This document shows positions 47,690 to 57,209 of a stretch of 64,000 bases of DNA, in pieces. Source of the DNA: Pelagibacterium montanilacus (GTDB lineage: Bacteria; Pseudomonadota; Alphaproteobacteria; Rhizobiales; Devosiaceae); contig NZ_RZMX01000059.1 in NCBI RefSeq assembly GCF_003992665.1, forward strand, positions 248,001 to 312,000, in the 5' to 3' direction. The position numbers were made by a program, and so were the translations under genes. Position 1 is the first letter of the stretch, and each line of letters begins with the position of its first letter. Under the pieces are notes generated by a model, which was not told where the DNA came from, made no database searches, and saw only the letters and a program-made list of their open reading frames with translations.

Positions 47690-48919
47690 ATGTCCAGAAC
47701 CAGTCCATCCCTTCGAGAGCCCCGGACCCGGCCCGGGCGAGACGCTTCTGCCGGCGATGCCGTGCCCGGCAGGGCCGGGTTTATAGCCGCCATGGCGCCG
47801 GTGCTCGTCGAGGGACCGGGATTTCCCGGCTTTGTCGGAGCCATCAGCCGGGACAAGGCAATGGCGATCTGGAAGTGGATTGCGCGCGATCTTGCCCGTC
47901 CCGCCGCCGACAGAATGGAAAAGGCCCTCGCCTCAGGAGTTGACCCCACGGCTGCCTTCGACCGGGAAGCCGACGATGTGCTCGAGATCCTCAAGCAAGC
48001 CGTGGCCGCCGAAGGGGACGACCCGGACCTCAAGCGCCGCCACACCGTGCAGATGGGCGGGTCCGAGGAACGCGCCGTCCTGCCCTATCTGATCATGGCC
48101 ATGCGCAAGCGCCGGATGCTCGATCAGGCGATGGAATTCGGCTCGGCGCTGGGGCAGGTCCCCGACGAGGTTACCCTCGGCTCCGCCCTCCAGACCATCA
48201 CGCTGGCCAACCCGGTCTCCCGCGCGATGTGGATGAATGCCATGGTCGGACATGTGAGCAATCCGGGGCGGGTGATGATGGTGGTGGCACGACTGTGCGG
48301 GGGCGGGCAACCCACGCGGATCGTGCAGGGCGGATATGGACCGCTCGTCGAAGCGGTTCTCTGCCACGCCAGCAACCAGATCGCGCTGTTGGCCGCAGGA
48401 CGGGGGGTGTTCGCCGATCTCGACCTCGCCTGCCGCGCGATCGATCGCTTCCACCGGCTGATTCGGGCACTGCACTATCATCTCGATATCGATGGCAAGA
48501 CCGCATGGGGCAGAATCGTATCCGATCTCACAGCCAAGATGTCCGAGCGGATCGCGAGCCCGTTGCGCGAGGTCAATTCCACGGTTTCCGCAGCCTTGCG
48601 ACGCCCGCGCGAAGGTGAGGACAGGCTGGACCCCGATGCGATACTCGGGGCGCTCAACAGCCTCTATCTGCTCGCCACAGTGCGTGACAGTCGCGAGTCC
48701 CTGGCGCTCAACACTCTGCTCGAGCAGGCCTGGTCGGACACGGGCTATACGCTCGAGGTGCTGGTCAAGCGGGCCGCCGAGGCATTCCGCGCCGATCCGG
48801 GCCACGATATCGCGCGCGAACGGCTGCTGGCGGGGATCAAGATGGCCGAGATCCGCTTCAACCCCGAATACGCCGAGATCCTGCGACGGGGCATGGAACA
48901 GGCGGTCCGCAAGGGCTGA
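47690..48919 (+). CDS. Conserved-looking protein of unknown function (409 residues)
   Basis: Soluble and helical, with no signal peptide or membrane segment. Residues about 1-45 are Arg/Pro-rich and probably disordered. The rest is built of paired helices (VPDEVTLGSALQTITLANPVSR, DLACRAIDRFHRLIRALHYHL, TLEVLVKRAAEAFRA). I recognise no motif or family. It lies between a lipoprotein gene and the convergent oxidase-like operon, and the start at ATG 47690 follows a terminator, so it has its own promoter. Confidence 0.75.
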   Translation: MSRTSPSLREPRTRPGRDASAGDAVPGRAGFIAAMAPVLVEGPGFPGFVGAISRDKAMAIWKWIARDLARPAADRMEKALASGVDPTAAFDREADDVLEILKQAVAAEGDDPDLKRRHTVQMGGSEERAVLPYLIMAMRKRRMLDQAMEFGSALGQVPDEVTLGSALQTITLANPVSRAMWMNAMVGHVSNPGRVMMVVARLCGGGQPTRIVQGGYGPLVEAVLCHASNQIALLAAGRGVFADLDLACRAIDRFHRLIRALHYHLDIDGKTAWGRIVSDLTAKMSERIASPLREVNSTVSAALRRPREGEDRLDPDAILGALNSLYLLATVRDSRESLALNTLLEQAWSDTGYTLEVLVKRAAEAFRADPGHDIARERLLAGIKMAEIRFNPEYAEILRRGMEQAVRKG

Positions 48920-48931
48920 TCTGCGTCCCCG

Positions 48932-50968
48932 TCAGGCCGCAGGTGTAGCTTTGTCGGACCTGCCCACAGAGCCGGGCTCGATCCGCGCTCCGATGCCTGC
49001 CGTGATACAGGCGTGCCCATCACGCACATAGACGGTCTGGCCCTCGGACCATCCGGTCAGTATGGCCGCACCATAAGCCCCGGCCGGGCCCATGACCACG
49101 CCCACCGAACGCGTGGGATCCCTGTCGTCGGTGTTGGCAAAGACCAGGCTCCCCGGCTCGATCCGGCGGCTTGCATCGGCGACCAGTGCGAAGACGGCCT
49201 GATCGGGACCATATCGATCCTTGAGGAACGGAGGGTAGGGCGCCTCACCGGACGGCTCGGTCGGCAGGGCCAGTCCGGCGCCTGGAGCCTCGAACCGGCG
49301 CGGCAGCACGCAACGCTCGTCGACGATCACTTCGGTATCGGAGGGCGACAGCAGGCCGGCGACGATGGCCCCGGCGATTTCCGAGGGAGCGAGGACGCTC
49401 GAGAGCAGGACGGATTCGTCGTGGGCGGACTGCCGCTTGTCCCCGAACACGGAACGTCGGGTCCCTTCATGGAGAGCCGTCAGGCCCGGGCCCTTGCCCA
49501 GATAGGCCGGGGCAAGGCCGCTGCGCTTTGCGGGACTGATATAGGCCTTGTCGTCCGGGGTTTCATAGACCGGATCGATCTGGGGGTCCTCGACGGCGCG
49601 GGTGGTGCCGTCCAGCAGCGTCTCGATGACCGCCTCGCCGCTGTCCCGGCACCCAGACAGACTGCTATATCCGGCCAGCGAGCCCGCGGCCCCGAGTTCG
49701 GGCCTGCCGGTGATCACGAGTTTGCCGGTGCTTTCGGCGAACCGTGCCGATCCCCCGGCCCGGACCCAGAGATCCAGATTGGGCTGCCAGCCGCCCGAAA
49801 CGAGAAGGCACTGGCTGACGATCTCGTCCAGGTTGACCGCGCCGAACTGGGCATCGAGCAGCCGGGCCGTCAGCGTGGGATGGGCCCGCCCCGAACGGGT
49901 GATCTCGGCGATCTGCACCCCCCAGCTGTGCCGGAAGCCATAGGCCTTGCAGAACTCGATGAACCGGGTTTGGGGATTGATGCGGGGGTCGCTGGCCCGA
50001 ACGATGGTCTTGCCCTGTTCGAGTCCGAGCAGCGCCAGCCGGTATGCGGCATTGGTGGCGGTGTGCAGATGGGCGCTCTGGCCGATCCAGATGCTGTAAT
50101 GGGCCGCCATGCGCCAGGCAAAGCCCGGGGAGAGAACGCCGGGCAGGCGATTCCCGGGGAAAACCGGCACCGTGTCCGAAAGTCCGGTGGCCAGGACGAT
50201 GTGCTTTGCGCGCACCGCAACCCGCTCGGGCCGGGGAACGCCATCCTTGATCGGCACCCGGATCGCCTGGATGGTGCCGTCGCGGATGTCGAAGGCCTCG
50301 GTGCCGGTGAACACCTGGACGTGCCGGGAGCGCGAGACCTCGGCAATGGCCCTGGGGATGGCCTCTTCGGGCGGCGGCTGGCCTTCGGTTCGGCCAAAGA
50401 GCCGTGACAGCCCGCCCAGCGCCATGTCCCTCTCCAACAGCGCAACGCGCAGGCCGCGCTGCGCCGCCGCGAGCGCGGCGGACATGCCCGAAATCCCGCC
50501 GCCGATCACAGCCAGATCGACCTCGATGGTCCGCGCCGCCGGCTCGTCGATCCAGCGCCCGGGAAGCTCGAGCCCCTCGGCGATGTCGTGGTCGAGCGAC
50601 CGCCTGCCCCCGCCCATCAGCCGGCTGATCGCCCGCAATGGGCCTGGGCTCCGCTGCTTGCCGATGGTCACGTAGTCGAGCCCGTCGACGGCAGGGCAGA
50701 GGGCAGCAGGCATCGCGAGGTCGGCCCGGGCGGCGTTGCCCGCGAGCGCGATTTCGGGCGCGGTGGTGTCGTCGAGCGCCAGCCGGTGACCGCGATGGGT
50801 GCCCAGGGTATCGATCCCGTTGGCCAGAAGTGCCGACAGCACGGTGTCCCCGGCAAGCGCAGAGAGCCTTGTTCCGTCGACCGTCAGCGTGATCGGCATG
50901 GATCTGTCCACGAGCGGGTAGGCCAACTCGCGGCCGAGATCGCCGGTGAGCCGATTGGGTTCGGTCAT
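48932..50968 (-). CDS. FAD-dependent sarcosine-oxidase-alpha-like oxidoreductase
   Basis: 678 residues from ATG 50968, after GGGAGGAGG. The N-terminal ferredoxin-like fold (about 20-100, ITLTVDGTRLSALAGDTVLSALL) has no cluster cysteines, as in SoxA. The FAD domain starts at about 152 with DLAVIGGGISGMSAALAAAQRGL, and a later nucleotide region has IVLATGLSDTVPVFPGNRLPGV. The typical C-terminal aminomethyl-transferase domain of SoxA is shortened (about 560-660 is the remaining part). It probably oxidises an N-methyl or amino compound together with the next gene's product. Its start overlaps the upstream gene (ATGA). Confidence 0.72.
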   Translation of the reverse strand: MTEPNRLTGDLGRELAYPLVDRSMPITLTVDGTRLSALAGDTVLSALLANGIDTLGTHRGHRLALDDTTAPEIALAGNAARADLAMPAALCPAVDGLDYVTIGKQRSPGPLRAISRLMGGGRRSLDHDIAEGLELPGRWIDEPAARTIEVDLAVIGGGISGMSAALAAAQRGLRVALLERDMALGGLSRLFGRTEGQPPPEEAIPRAIAEVSRSRHVQVFTGTEAFDIRDGTIQAIRVPIKDGVPRPERVAVRAKHIVLATGLSDTVPVFPGNRLPGVLSPGFAWRMAAHYSIWIGQSAHLHTATNAAYRLALLGLEQGKTIVRASDPRINPQTRFIEFCKAYGFRHSWGVQIAEITRSGRAHPTLTARLLDAQFGAVNLDEIVSQCLLVSGGWQPNLDLWVRAGGSARFAESTGKLVITGRPELGAAGSLAGYSSLSGCRDSGEAVIETLLDGTTRAVEDPQIDPVYETPDDKAYISPAKRSGLAPAYLGKGPGLTALHEGTRRSVFGDKRQSAHDESVLLSSVLAPSEIAGAIVAGLLSPSDTEVIVDERCVLPRRFEAPGAGLALPTEPSGEAPYPPFLKDRYGPDQAVFALVADASRRIEPGSLVFANTDDRDPTRSVGVVMGPAGAYGAAILTGWSEGQTVYVRDGHACITAGIGARIEPGSVGRSDKATPAA

Positions 50969-52035
50969 CGCGCCTCCTCCCGTGCCGGCCCGGGACGCAG
51001 ATCGTCGATCGCGGGCGCGCCTTTCGGACGGCGGGCCTGACGGGCGCGGGCCCACTCATCCTCGCGCGCGCTGGCCGAGCCTGCAAGGTGCCTGGCGATG
51101 GTCGGGGCGAGGGCCACATCGAGCGGACCAAGGCCGGTAATCGCGCTGAGCCGGCTCGAAGGCAGGCCTCCGATGGCGGGCGCGCCGTCATGGGTCACGA
51201 GGTCGGTATATTTGCGGCGACCGACAAGCCGCAGCCCTTCCGCATCCCCGAGCGCAGTGGTGACGCGTTCGGTGGCCCGCCCGTCGTCGTCGGGGGCATG
51301 GACCTGGACGAGGCCGGTGCCCGCGCGGGTCACGGTGACCCCGTGATCGAGATGGATGAACGCGGCCCTGGCTATGCCCCGGTCAGCGCGGCACAGGAAG
51401 GTGACCATGGACCGCGGGGTCGCGATCCGGGAGAGCGACCTGGCCCCCGCATGCGCGGCGATCAGGGCGTCGTCGACAAGGAGTGCCGGCCCGACCGCTT
51501 CGCCGTCGCGCCGCACGATGCCATCGCCCTTCAGCGCGAAACGGCTTTCCTCGCTGACTACGGTAACGCCCTGTTTTTCCAGCCATTCACGGGCCCGGAC
51601 GTCCATGATGCTGGAGTTGATCTGCCAGCAATCGTCAAAGACGCAAATCTCCCCGGCCACCGCTTGGTGGGAGGGCTCGGGCCGTGCGGGCAGGCCGAAC
51701 CCTGCCGCGCCGTGGCGCATATGGCTCAACCCCAGCGCGGTTCCGGGCGCCTCCGCCGCGATCCGCAGGGCGTCGGTCTCCATGAGTCCGGGGCCGAACT
51801 CCCCGAGCCGGGCAAGGACATGGGCCCGGTTGTCGGCCACCAGCCTGAGCGTTTCGGGCCGGGTGACGGGGCCAAGGGAAAACGATACGGTGCGCGGCAA
51901 TCGCTTTCGGCCGAGCTCGGGCGCAAAAAGGGTGACCCGGCGCCGGTGTTCGGACGCCAGAAGCCCCGCAAGAAACACGGCAAACGGGGTCGATCCGAGA
52001 AGGGCAATTGGCTCTGATTGCGATGGGTTAGACAA
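50965..52035 (-). CDS. Degenerate FAD-like subunit of the oxidase pair
   Basis: 356 residues. It has the overall layout of a DAO-type or beta subunit, but the expected GxGxxG is replaced (IALLGSTPFAVFLAGLLA) and the rest is diverged, so it may not bind FAD. It keeps RSMVTFLCRADRGIARAAF and a late TDLVTHDGAPAIGGLP. It overlaps the larger subunit gene by 4 bases and should be made in equal amount. The substrate is unknown. Confidence 0.55.
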   Translation of the reverse strand: MSNPSQSEPIALLGSTPFAVFLAGLLASEHRRRVTLFAPELGRKRLPRTVSFSLGPVTRPETLRLVADNRAHVLARLGEFGPGLMETDALRIAAEAPGTALGLSHMRHGAAGFGLPARPEPSHQAVAGEICVFDDCWQINSSIMDVRAREWLEKQGVTVVSEESRFALKGDGIVRRDGEAVGPALLVDDALIAAHAGARSLSRIATPRSMVTFLCRADRGIARAAFIHLDHGVTVTRAGTGLVQVHAPDDDGRATERVTTALGDAEGLRLVGRRKYTDLVTHDGAPAIGGLPSSRLSAITGLGPLDVALAPTIARHLAGSASAREDEWARARQARRPKGAPAIDDLRPGPAREEAR

Positions 52036-52154
52036 GATCAGGCAATCCCGACGCGGCGTGGTGCGGCAAAGCGTCCGGCTCCAACCGCTGCAATTTTTCC
52101 TTGTTTCGCCTATAGAAACCGTAACGAGGTGCTTTTCAAGAGGACGGTGACCGG

Positions 52155-53246
52155 GTGCTCTGGTTGTTCGCAGCCTTTATTGTCGTGGCGTGCTGCGCCG
52201 TGCTGCTGTGGGCCGTGCGCCAGGGCGGTGCGAGCGGAGGCGAAACCGGATTCGAGACGACGCGCGCGTTCTACCGCAGCCAGCTCGAGGGAATCGATAC
52301 CGATCGCACCGGCGGGCGGCTCTCGGACGAGGAGGCAGAGGCGGCGCGCGCCGAGCTTGCGCGCGAATACATCAAGGCCGAGGCGGAGTTCCGCAGCGCC
52401 AACCCCAGTTCGCCACCCCGGCCCGTGATGATCGGCGTGATCGGTCTTGTGGCGGTGGCCAGCCTTGCGCTTTACCTTGCCACGGGACGCGGGGATCTGC
52501 CCGGTCAGCCGCTCGATGGGCGGACCGAGGTGGCCGAAGCCCAAACCGGCCAGATCGATCTGGCCGCGGCGGTCGCTCAGGTCGAGGCGCGGTTGGAGCA
52601 GAACCCCGACGATGTGCGGGGCTGGATGGCGCTGGGGCCGATCTATATGGAAACCGAGCGCTACGGAGAGGCGGCCAACGCCTACCGGCGCGTGATGGCG
52701 CTCTCCGATCCCACGGCGGATGTCGAGACCGATCTGGCCGAGGCGCTGATCATGAGCAGTGACGGCGAGGTCACCGACGAAGCGGTGGCGCTGCTGCGCT
52801 CGGCGGCCGAGCGCGACGCGGCCCATGTGCGCTCGCGGTTCTACCTGGCCGGGGAATTGACCCGGCTGGAACACTTCGACGAGGCGGTCGGGCTCTGGCG
52901 CGAACTGCTGGCGATCGCGACGGGCGACGAACCCTGGGTGGCGACGGCGCAGGCCGGGCTGGCTGCAGCCGAGGCCGGCGCTTCGGCCGAAACGCTGGAC
53001 CAGCCTACGCCCGATGCGACGAGAGACATCATGATCCGGGGCATGGTAGAAGGGCTCGCCGCCCGGATCGCCCAGGAGGGCGGGTCGCTCGATGAGTGGA
53101 TGCAGCTCATCAGGTCGCGCCAGACGCTCGATGGCCCCGAGGCGGCGCTTGCCGATCTCGAGCGCGGCCTTGATGAACTCGATGCGGGCGAGGGGCAGGC
53201 CCTTTCCGACTTTGCCCGCGAACTCGGGCTGGACGTGGAGCAGTGA
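52155..53246 (+). CDS. ccmI: Cytochrome c biogenesis protein CcmI
   Basis: 363 residues from GTG 52155. The N-terminal part has two membrane helices (about 1-18 and 97-115) around the cytosolic motif TRAFYRSQLEGIDTDRTGGR. The periplasmic part holds TPR repeats that hold apocytochrome c. It is the first gene of ccmI-ccmE-ccmF-ccmH, the standard alphaproteobacterial order. Confidence 0.9.
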   Translation: MLWLFAAFIVVACCAVLLWAVRQGGASGGETGFETTRAFYRSQLEGIDTDRTGGRLSDEEAEAARAELAREYIKAEAEFRSANPSSPPRPVMIGVIGLVAVASLALYLATGRGDLPGQPLDGRTEVAEAQTGQIDLAAAVAQVEARLEQNPDDVRGWMALGPIYMETERYGEAANAYRRVMALSDPTADVETDLAEALIMSSDGEVTDEAVALLRSAAERDAAHVRSRFYLAGELTRLEHFDEAVGLWRELLAIATGDEPWVATAQAGLAAAEAGASAETLDQPTPDATRDIMIRGMVEGLAARIAQEGGSLDEWMQLIRSRQTLDGPEAALADLERGLDELDAGEGQALSDFARELGLDVEQ

Positions 53247-53253
53247 TGTGGCA

Positions 53254-53733
53254 ATGACACGCAAGCAGAAGCGGCTTTCGGTGATCGGGGGGCTGGCCGT
53301 CGTTCTGGCGCTTTCCGCGACGCTGGTGCTGACCGCGCTCCGCGATCAGGTGGTGTTCTTTTATTCACCCAGCGAGATCGCAGAGCAGGGCGTGGAGCCG
53401 GGCGTGGCCATCCGGATCGGCGGACTGGTCGCCGACGGCTCCTGGTCGCTGGACGGGGAGGTCAACGCCTTCACCGTAACGGACGGCCAGACGGCAATCC
53501 CTGCGCGCTATGAGGGCATTCTCCCCGACCTGTTCCGCGAAGGGCAGGGCGTGGTCGCCGAAGGGGCGCTCCTGCCCGATGGCAGCTTCCTGGCGTCCAA
53601 CGTCCTGGCCAAGCATGACGAGAATTACCTGCCCCGCGAGGTCGCCGATACGCTGCGGACCCAGGGCGTCTGGCAAGGCGAGGGTGACGGTGAAAGCGTC
53701 GGCTATGGTCCGGATGGGGGGAGCCAGCCTTGA
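53254..53733 (+). CDS. ccmE: Haem chaperone CcmE
   Basis: 159 residues from ATG 53254 (GTG 53248 is an alternative). One N-terminal membrane anchor, then an OB-fold. Haem is bound covalently by His121 in LAKHDENYLPRE, the CcmE signature. It carries haem to CcmF/CcmH in the periplasm. Its stop overlaps the ccmF start. Confidence 0.95.
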   Translation: MTRKQKRLSVIGGLAVVLALSATLVLTALRDQVVFFYSPSEIAEQGVEPGVAIRIGGLVADGSWSLDGEVNAFTVTDGQTAIPARYEGILPDLFREGQGVVAEGALLPDGSFLASNVLAKHDENYLPREVADTLRTQGVWQGEGDGESVGYGPDGGSQP

Positions 53734-55709
53734 TCGTCGAACTGGGACATTTCGCGCTGGTTCTCGCCTGCGTTCTGGCGCTGGCGCAGGCCGCTGTCGG
53801 GTTCGTCTACTGGCGCGATGGCGGCGCGACGGCGCGCTTTGTCAGTCATGCGGCGGTCATGCAGTTTCTGCTGGTGGGCCTCGCCTTCGCCGCGCTGGTG
53901 CACGCCTTCATGGTTTCGGATTTCTCGGTCCAGCTCGCGGTCGAGCACTCCCATTCGCTTCAGCCGGCACTCTATAAATTCACCAGTGTCTGGGGCAATC
54001 ACGAAGGCTCCATGCTGTTGTTCGTTTTGATCCTCGTGCTGTTCGGCGCCGCAGTGGCCAGCCGGGGCCGATCGCTCCCGCACGATCTGCGCACGCTGGT
54101 GCTCTCGTGCCAGGGCTTGATGGTCGCCGCCTTCTCGGCTTTCGTGCTGTTCACCTCCAACCCTTTCTGGCGTCTCGATCCTGCGCCCCGGGACGGCACC
54201 GAGCTCAACCCGGTGCTCCAGGATATCGGGCTGGCGATCCACCCCCCGATGCTCTATCTCGGCTATGTCGGCTTCTCGATCTGCTTTTCGTTTGCCATCG
54301 CAGCCCTGATCTCGGGCCGGATCGATGGCGCATGGGCGCGCTGGGTGCGCCCCTGGACGCTGGCGAGCTGGGCGTTCCTGACGCTCGGCATCGCCATGGG
54401 ATCGTACTGGGCCTATTACGAGCTGGGCTGGGGCGGCTGGTGGTTCTGGGATCCGGTGGAAAACGCCAGCTTCCTGCCCTGGCTGTCGGGCACCGCGCTT
54501 CTCCATTCCGCGATCGTCATGGAAAAGCGCAATGCGCTCAAGATCTGGACGATCTTTCTCGCCATCATCACGTTCTCGCTGAGCCTTCTGGGCACCTTCC
54601 TCGTGCGCTCGGGCATTCTGACCTCGGTGCACTCGTTCGCGTCCGACCCGACTCGGGGCACCGTGATCCTCGCCATGCTCGCCGTGCTGATCGGTTCGGC
54701 GTTCGCGCTTTTCGCCCTGCGCGCCTCGGCGCTGCGCAGCGGCGGGCTGTTCGCTCCGGTCAGCCGGGAAGGCGCGCTGATCCTCAACAACCTTTTCCTC
54801 TCGACCGCAACGGCCGGGGTGCTGGTGGGCACGCTCTATCCGCTGGTTCTCGAGAGCCTGACCGGCGCCCGGATCACGGTGGGCGCGCCGTTCTTCGATC
54901 TGACCTTCGGAGCACTGATGGTGCCCTTGCTGCTCCTGATTCCCTTCGGACCTTTCCTTGCCTGGAAGCGTGCCGACCTCGTGTGCGTGGTCCAGAGGCT
55001 CACCGGGGCGCTGATCGCCACGGCGATCATCTCCATCCTCGTTTTCGCATTCATGGGCTTTCCCATGACCCTCGCCCCGCTCGGGCTGGCGATCGGCATC
55101 TGGGTGATGGTCGGCGCGGTGGCCGAGGTGGCGGACCGGGCCAATCTCGGGCGCGTTGCGCCGGGCGAAAGCTGGCGGCGCGTCAGGGGCATGCCGCGTA
55201 CGGTCTGGTCGACGGCCATGGCCCATTTCGGTGTGGGGGTGATGGTAGTGGGCGTGGTTTGCGCGACCGCGTTCGAGACCGAAATCGTCACCTCCATGCA
55301 GGCCGGGGACCAATTCGAGGTCGCCGGGTATACGGTCACCTATTCGGGCGAGCGTGCCATCGAAGGCCCCAACTACGCCGCCGACCAGGGCGAGTTCGTG
55401 GTCGACGCCCCCTGGTTCTGGCCCACGCGCACGGTCACCTCTGAAAGACGGGTCTATGTGGTTTCCCAGACCCCAACCACCGAGGCGGGCATTCTGACGT
55501 ACGGGTTCACCCAGGTTTACGTCCAGTTCGGCGAGCGTTTTGCCGAAGGCGGGCGGGTCGTGCGGCTCTGGCACAAGCCCAATGTGGTCCTGATCTGGCT
55601 GGGTGCGCTGATCATGGCGGTGGGGGCGTTCGTCTCTCTGACAGACCGCCGCATCCGCATCGGTGCACCGCGCACCGCCCGCGGTGAGCAGCGGGGGGCC
55701 TCGGCATGA
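53730..55709 (+). CDS. ccmF: Haem lyase subunit CcmF
   Basis: 659 residues from TTG 53730, overlapping the ccmE stop. Many membrane helices. The tryptophan-rich WWD motif is GWGGWWFWDPVENASFLPW. It joins haem from CcmE to the CxxCH motif of apocytochromes. The length is normal for the family. The 3' end overlaps ccmH by ATGA. Confidence 0.95.
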   Translation: MIVELGHFALVLACVLALAQAAVGFVYWRDGGATARFVSHAAVMQFLLVGLAFAALVHAFMVSDFSVQLAVEHSHSLQPALYKFTSVWGNHEGSMLLFVLILVLFGAAVASRGRSLPHDLRTLVLSCQGLMVAAFSAFVLFTSNPFWRLDPAPRDGTELNPVLQDIGLAIHPPMLYLGYVGFSICFSFAIAALISGRIDGAWARWVRPWTLASWAFLTLGIAMGSYWAYYELGWGGWWFWDPVENASFLPWLSGTALLHSAIVMEKRNALKIWTIFLAIITFSLSLLGTFLVRSGILTSVHSFASDPTRGTVILAMLAVLIGSAFALFALRASALRSGGLFAPVSREGALILNNLFLSTATAGVLVGTLYPLVLESLTGARITVGAPFFDLTFGALMVPLLLLIPFGPFLAWKRADLVCVVQRLTGALIATAIISILVFAFMGFPMTLAPLGLAIGIWVMVGAVAEVADRANLGRVAPGESWRRVRGMPRTVWSTAMAHFGVGVMVVGVVCATAFETEIVTSMQAGDQFEVAGYTVTYSGERAIEGPNYAADQGEFVVDAPWFWPTRTVTSERRVYVVSQTPTTEAGILTYGFTQVYVQFGERFAEGGRVVRLWHKPNVVLIWLGALIMAVGAFVSLTDRRIRIGAPRTARGEQRGASA

Positions 55710-56182
55710 GAGCGCTGTTTCGTGCCTTTTGCATGGCGCTCGTGCTGCTGGTCTCGGCGACGGCGGCCCCGGCCGTCTCGCCCGACGAGTTGCTGGAGGA
55801 TCCCGTTCTCGAGACCCGCGCCCGGGCAATTTCGGCCAATCTGCGCTGCATGGTGTGCCAGAACCAGTCCATCGACGATTCCGACGCCGAGCTGGCGCGC
55901 GATCTGCGCCTTCTGGTGCGCGAGCGGCTGGTGGCGGGCGATACCGACACCGAGGTGATCGACTACATTGTGGCACGATACGGCGAGTTCGTGCTGCTCC
56001 AGCCGGTGATGGCCCTGCACACCATCGTGCTGTGGGCCGCAGCGCCCGTGATCCTGGTGATCGGGCTTGTCGCCGTCTTCATTGGCGTGCGGCGAAGGCG
56101 GCAGGATGCAGGGGCTGGCACAAGGCCCCGGGGGCTCTCCCGCGACGAGCGCAAGGCGCTCGATAAGCTCTCCGGCCAGTAA
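55706..56182 (+). CDS. ccmH: Cytochrome c biogenesis thioredoxin-like protein CcmH
   Basis: 158 residues. Signal peptide, then the reducing motif LRCMVCQNQSIDDS (CxxC), then one C-terminal membrane helix (about 104-125). It reduces the apocytochrome disulfide. It ends with a basic tail. A dispersed palindrome follows 16 bases later. Confidence 0.95.
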   Translation: MRALFRAFCMALVLLVSATAAPAVSPDELLEDPVLETRARAISANLRCMVCQNQSIDDSDAELARDLRLLVRERLVAGDTDTEVIDYIVARYGEFVLLQPVMALHTIVLWAAAPVILVIGLVAVFIGVRRRRQDAGAGTRPRGLSRDERKALDKLSGQ

Positions 56183-56198
56183 TCGCGCCAGCGCATGC

Positions 56199-56223
56199 CC
56201 GGTTCTGATTGGATCAGAGCCGG
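56199..56223. repeat. Dispersed palindrome, copy 2
   Basis: CCGGTTCTGAT (56199-56209), TGG, ATCAGAGCCGG (56213-56223): 11-bp arms with one G-T pair. It is the same element as 2413-2437 and is again placed just behind a gene's stop codon. Confidence 0.6.
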
Positions 56224-56316
56224 AGCGGGGGCTTCTCGCATACAGAACGGGCCCTCGCGGTATCAGACTTCACAAACTGGCCGCGCGTGGCTACGCGAAC
56301 TCCCGGAGGGTCCCCG

Positions 56317-57072
56317 ATGGTCGAGTTTGCGCAGTATCTGCCCGATGGCGTGGGGCCCTGGCTCGCGCTCAGCCTCGTTCTGGTCAGCTTCATGACCTCC
56401 GCTATCACGGGGGCCTTCGGGCTGGGCGGTGGCATGCTGCTCCTCGCGGTGCTGGCCATAGTCTTCAATCCCGCAGTCGTGGTGCCGCTTCATGGGGGCA
56501 TCCAGCTCGGCTCCAACACCTCGCGCGCTTTCCTTCTTCGTCACTTCATCCAGTGGAACGTGATCTTCTGGATATGCCTGGGGTCAATTCTGGGCACCAT
56601 CATCGGGGGCTCGCTGGCCGTGAGCATGCCCGAAGCCCTGTTCCGGGGCGCCATCGCGGCCTTCATCCTCTACAGCGCATGGGGGCCGCAGCCCAAGGTC
56701 TCCGCACGCGGGCCCGTCGCCAACTTCATTGCCGGCACGGTGATCGCGGCACTGGGGATGATCTTCGGTGCGGTCGGCCCGCTGCTGGCCAATTTCCTGC
56801 GTTTTCTGGGCGATCGCCGGGAGCTGGTGGCCACGCATGCGGCGATCGTCACCGTGTCCCACCTGGCCAAGGTGGTGACATTCACCGCGCTGGGGTTCGC
56901 GTTCGCCGCCTTCGTGCCCCTGATGATCGCGATGGTCGCTGCCGGCTTTGTCGGCACCTGGGCCGGCACCCGGTTCCTCCACCGCATGCCCGAAGCGGCG
57001 TTCCGGATCGGGCTCAAGATCATGCTGACGGTGATCGCACTCGGGCTTTTGCGCCAGTCGATCTGGGGCTGA
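56317..57072 (+). CDS. TSUP family (TauE/SafE) membrane transporter
   Basis: 251 residues from ATG 56317, after GGAGGG. About seven or eight membrane helices. The family motif FGLGGGMLLLAVLAI is in the first half, with the matching repeat FGAVGPLLANFLRF in the second. Members export sulfite, sulfoacetate or related anions. The substrate here is unknown; no sulfur genes are adjacent. Confidence 0.87.
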   Translation: MVEFAQYLPDGVGPWLALSLVLVSFMTSAITGAFGLGGGMLLLAVLAIVFNPAVVVPLHGGIQLGSNTSRAFLLRHFIQWNVIFWICLGSILGTIIGGSLAVSMPEALFRGAIAAFILYSAWGPQPKVSARGPVANFIAGTVIAALGMIFGAVGPLLANFLRFLGDRRELVATHAAIVTVSHLAKVVTFTALGFAFAAFVPLMIAMVAAGFVGTWAGTRFLHRMPEAAFRIGLKIMLTVIALGLLRQSIWG

Positions 57073-57209
57073 AATCCCAGGCGTTGCGGGCGCATGCCTG
57101 GCCCTGAAACCGGCCCTTACCAAGATTTAATGTGAACGACACTGTGCGGAAAGGCGTAACACCCTAGATAAAACCGCGAGCTCCCCTATCCGAGCCAAAG
57201 AGGAAATCC

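Noticed and set aside
53703-55976. 757-codon minus-strand frame opposite ccmF
   Set aside because: Low-complexity Arg/Glu/Gln-rich translation, antisense to a clear membrane protein gene.
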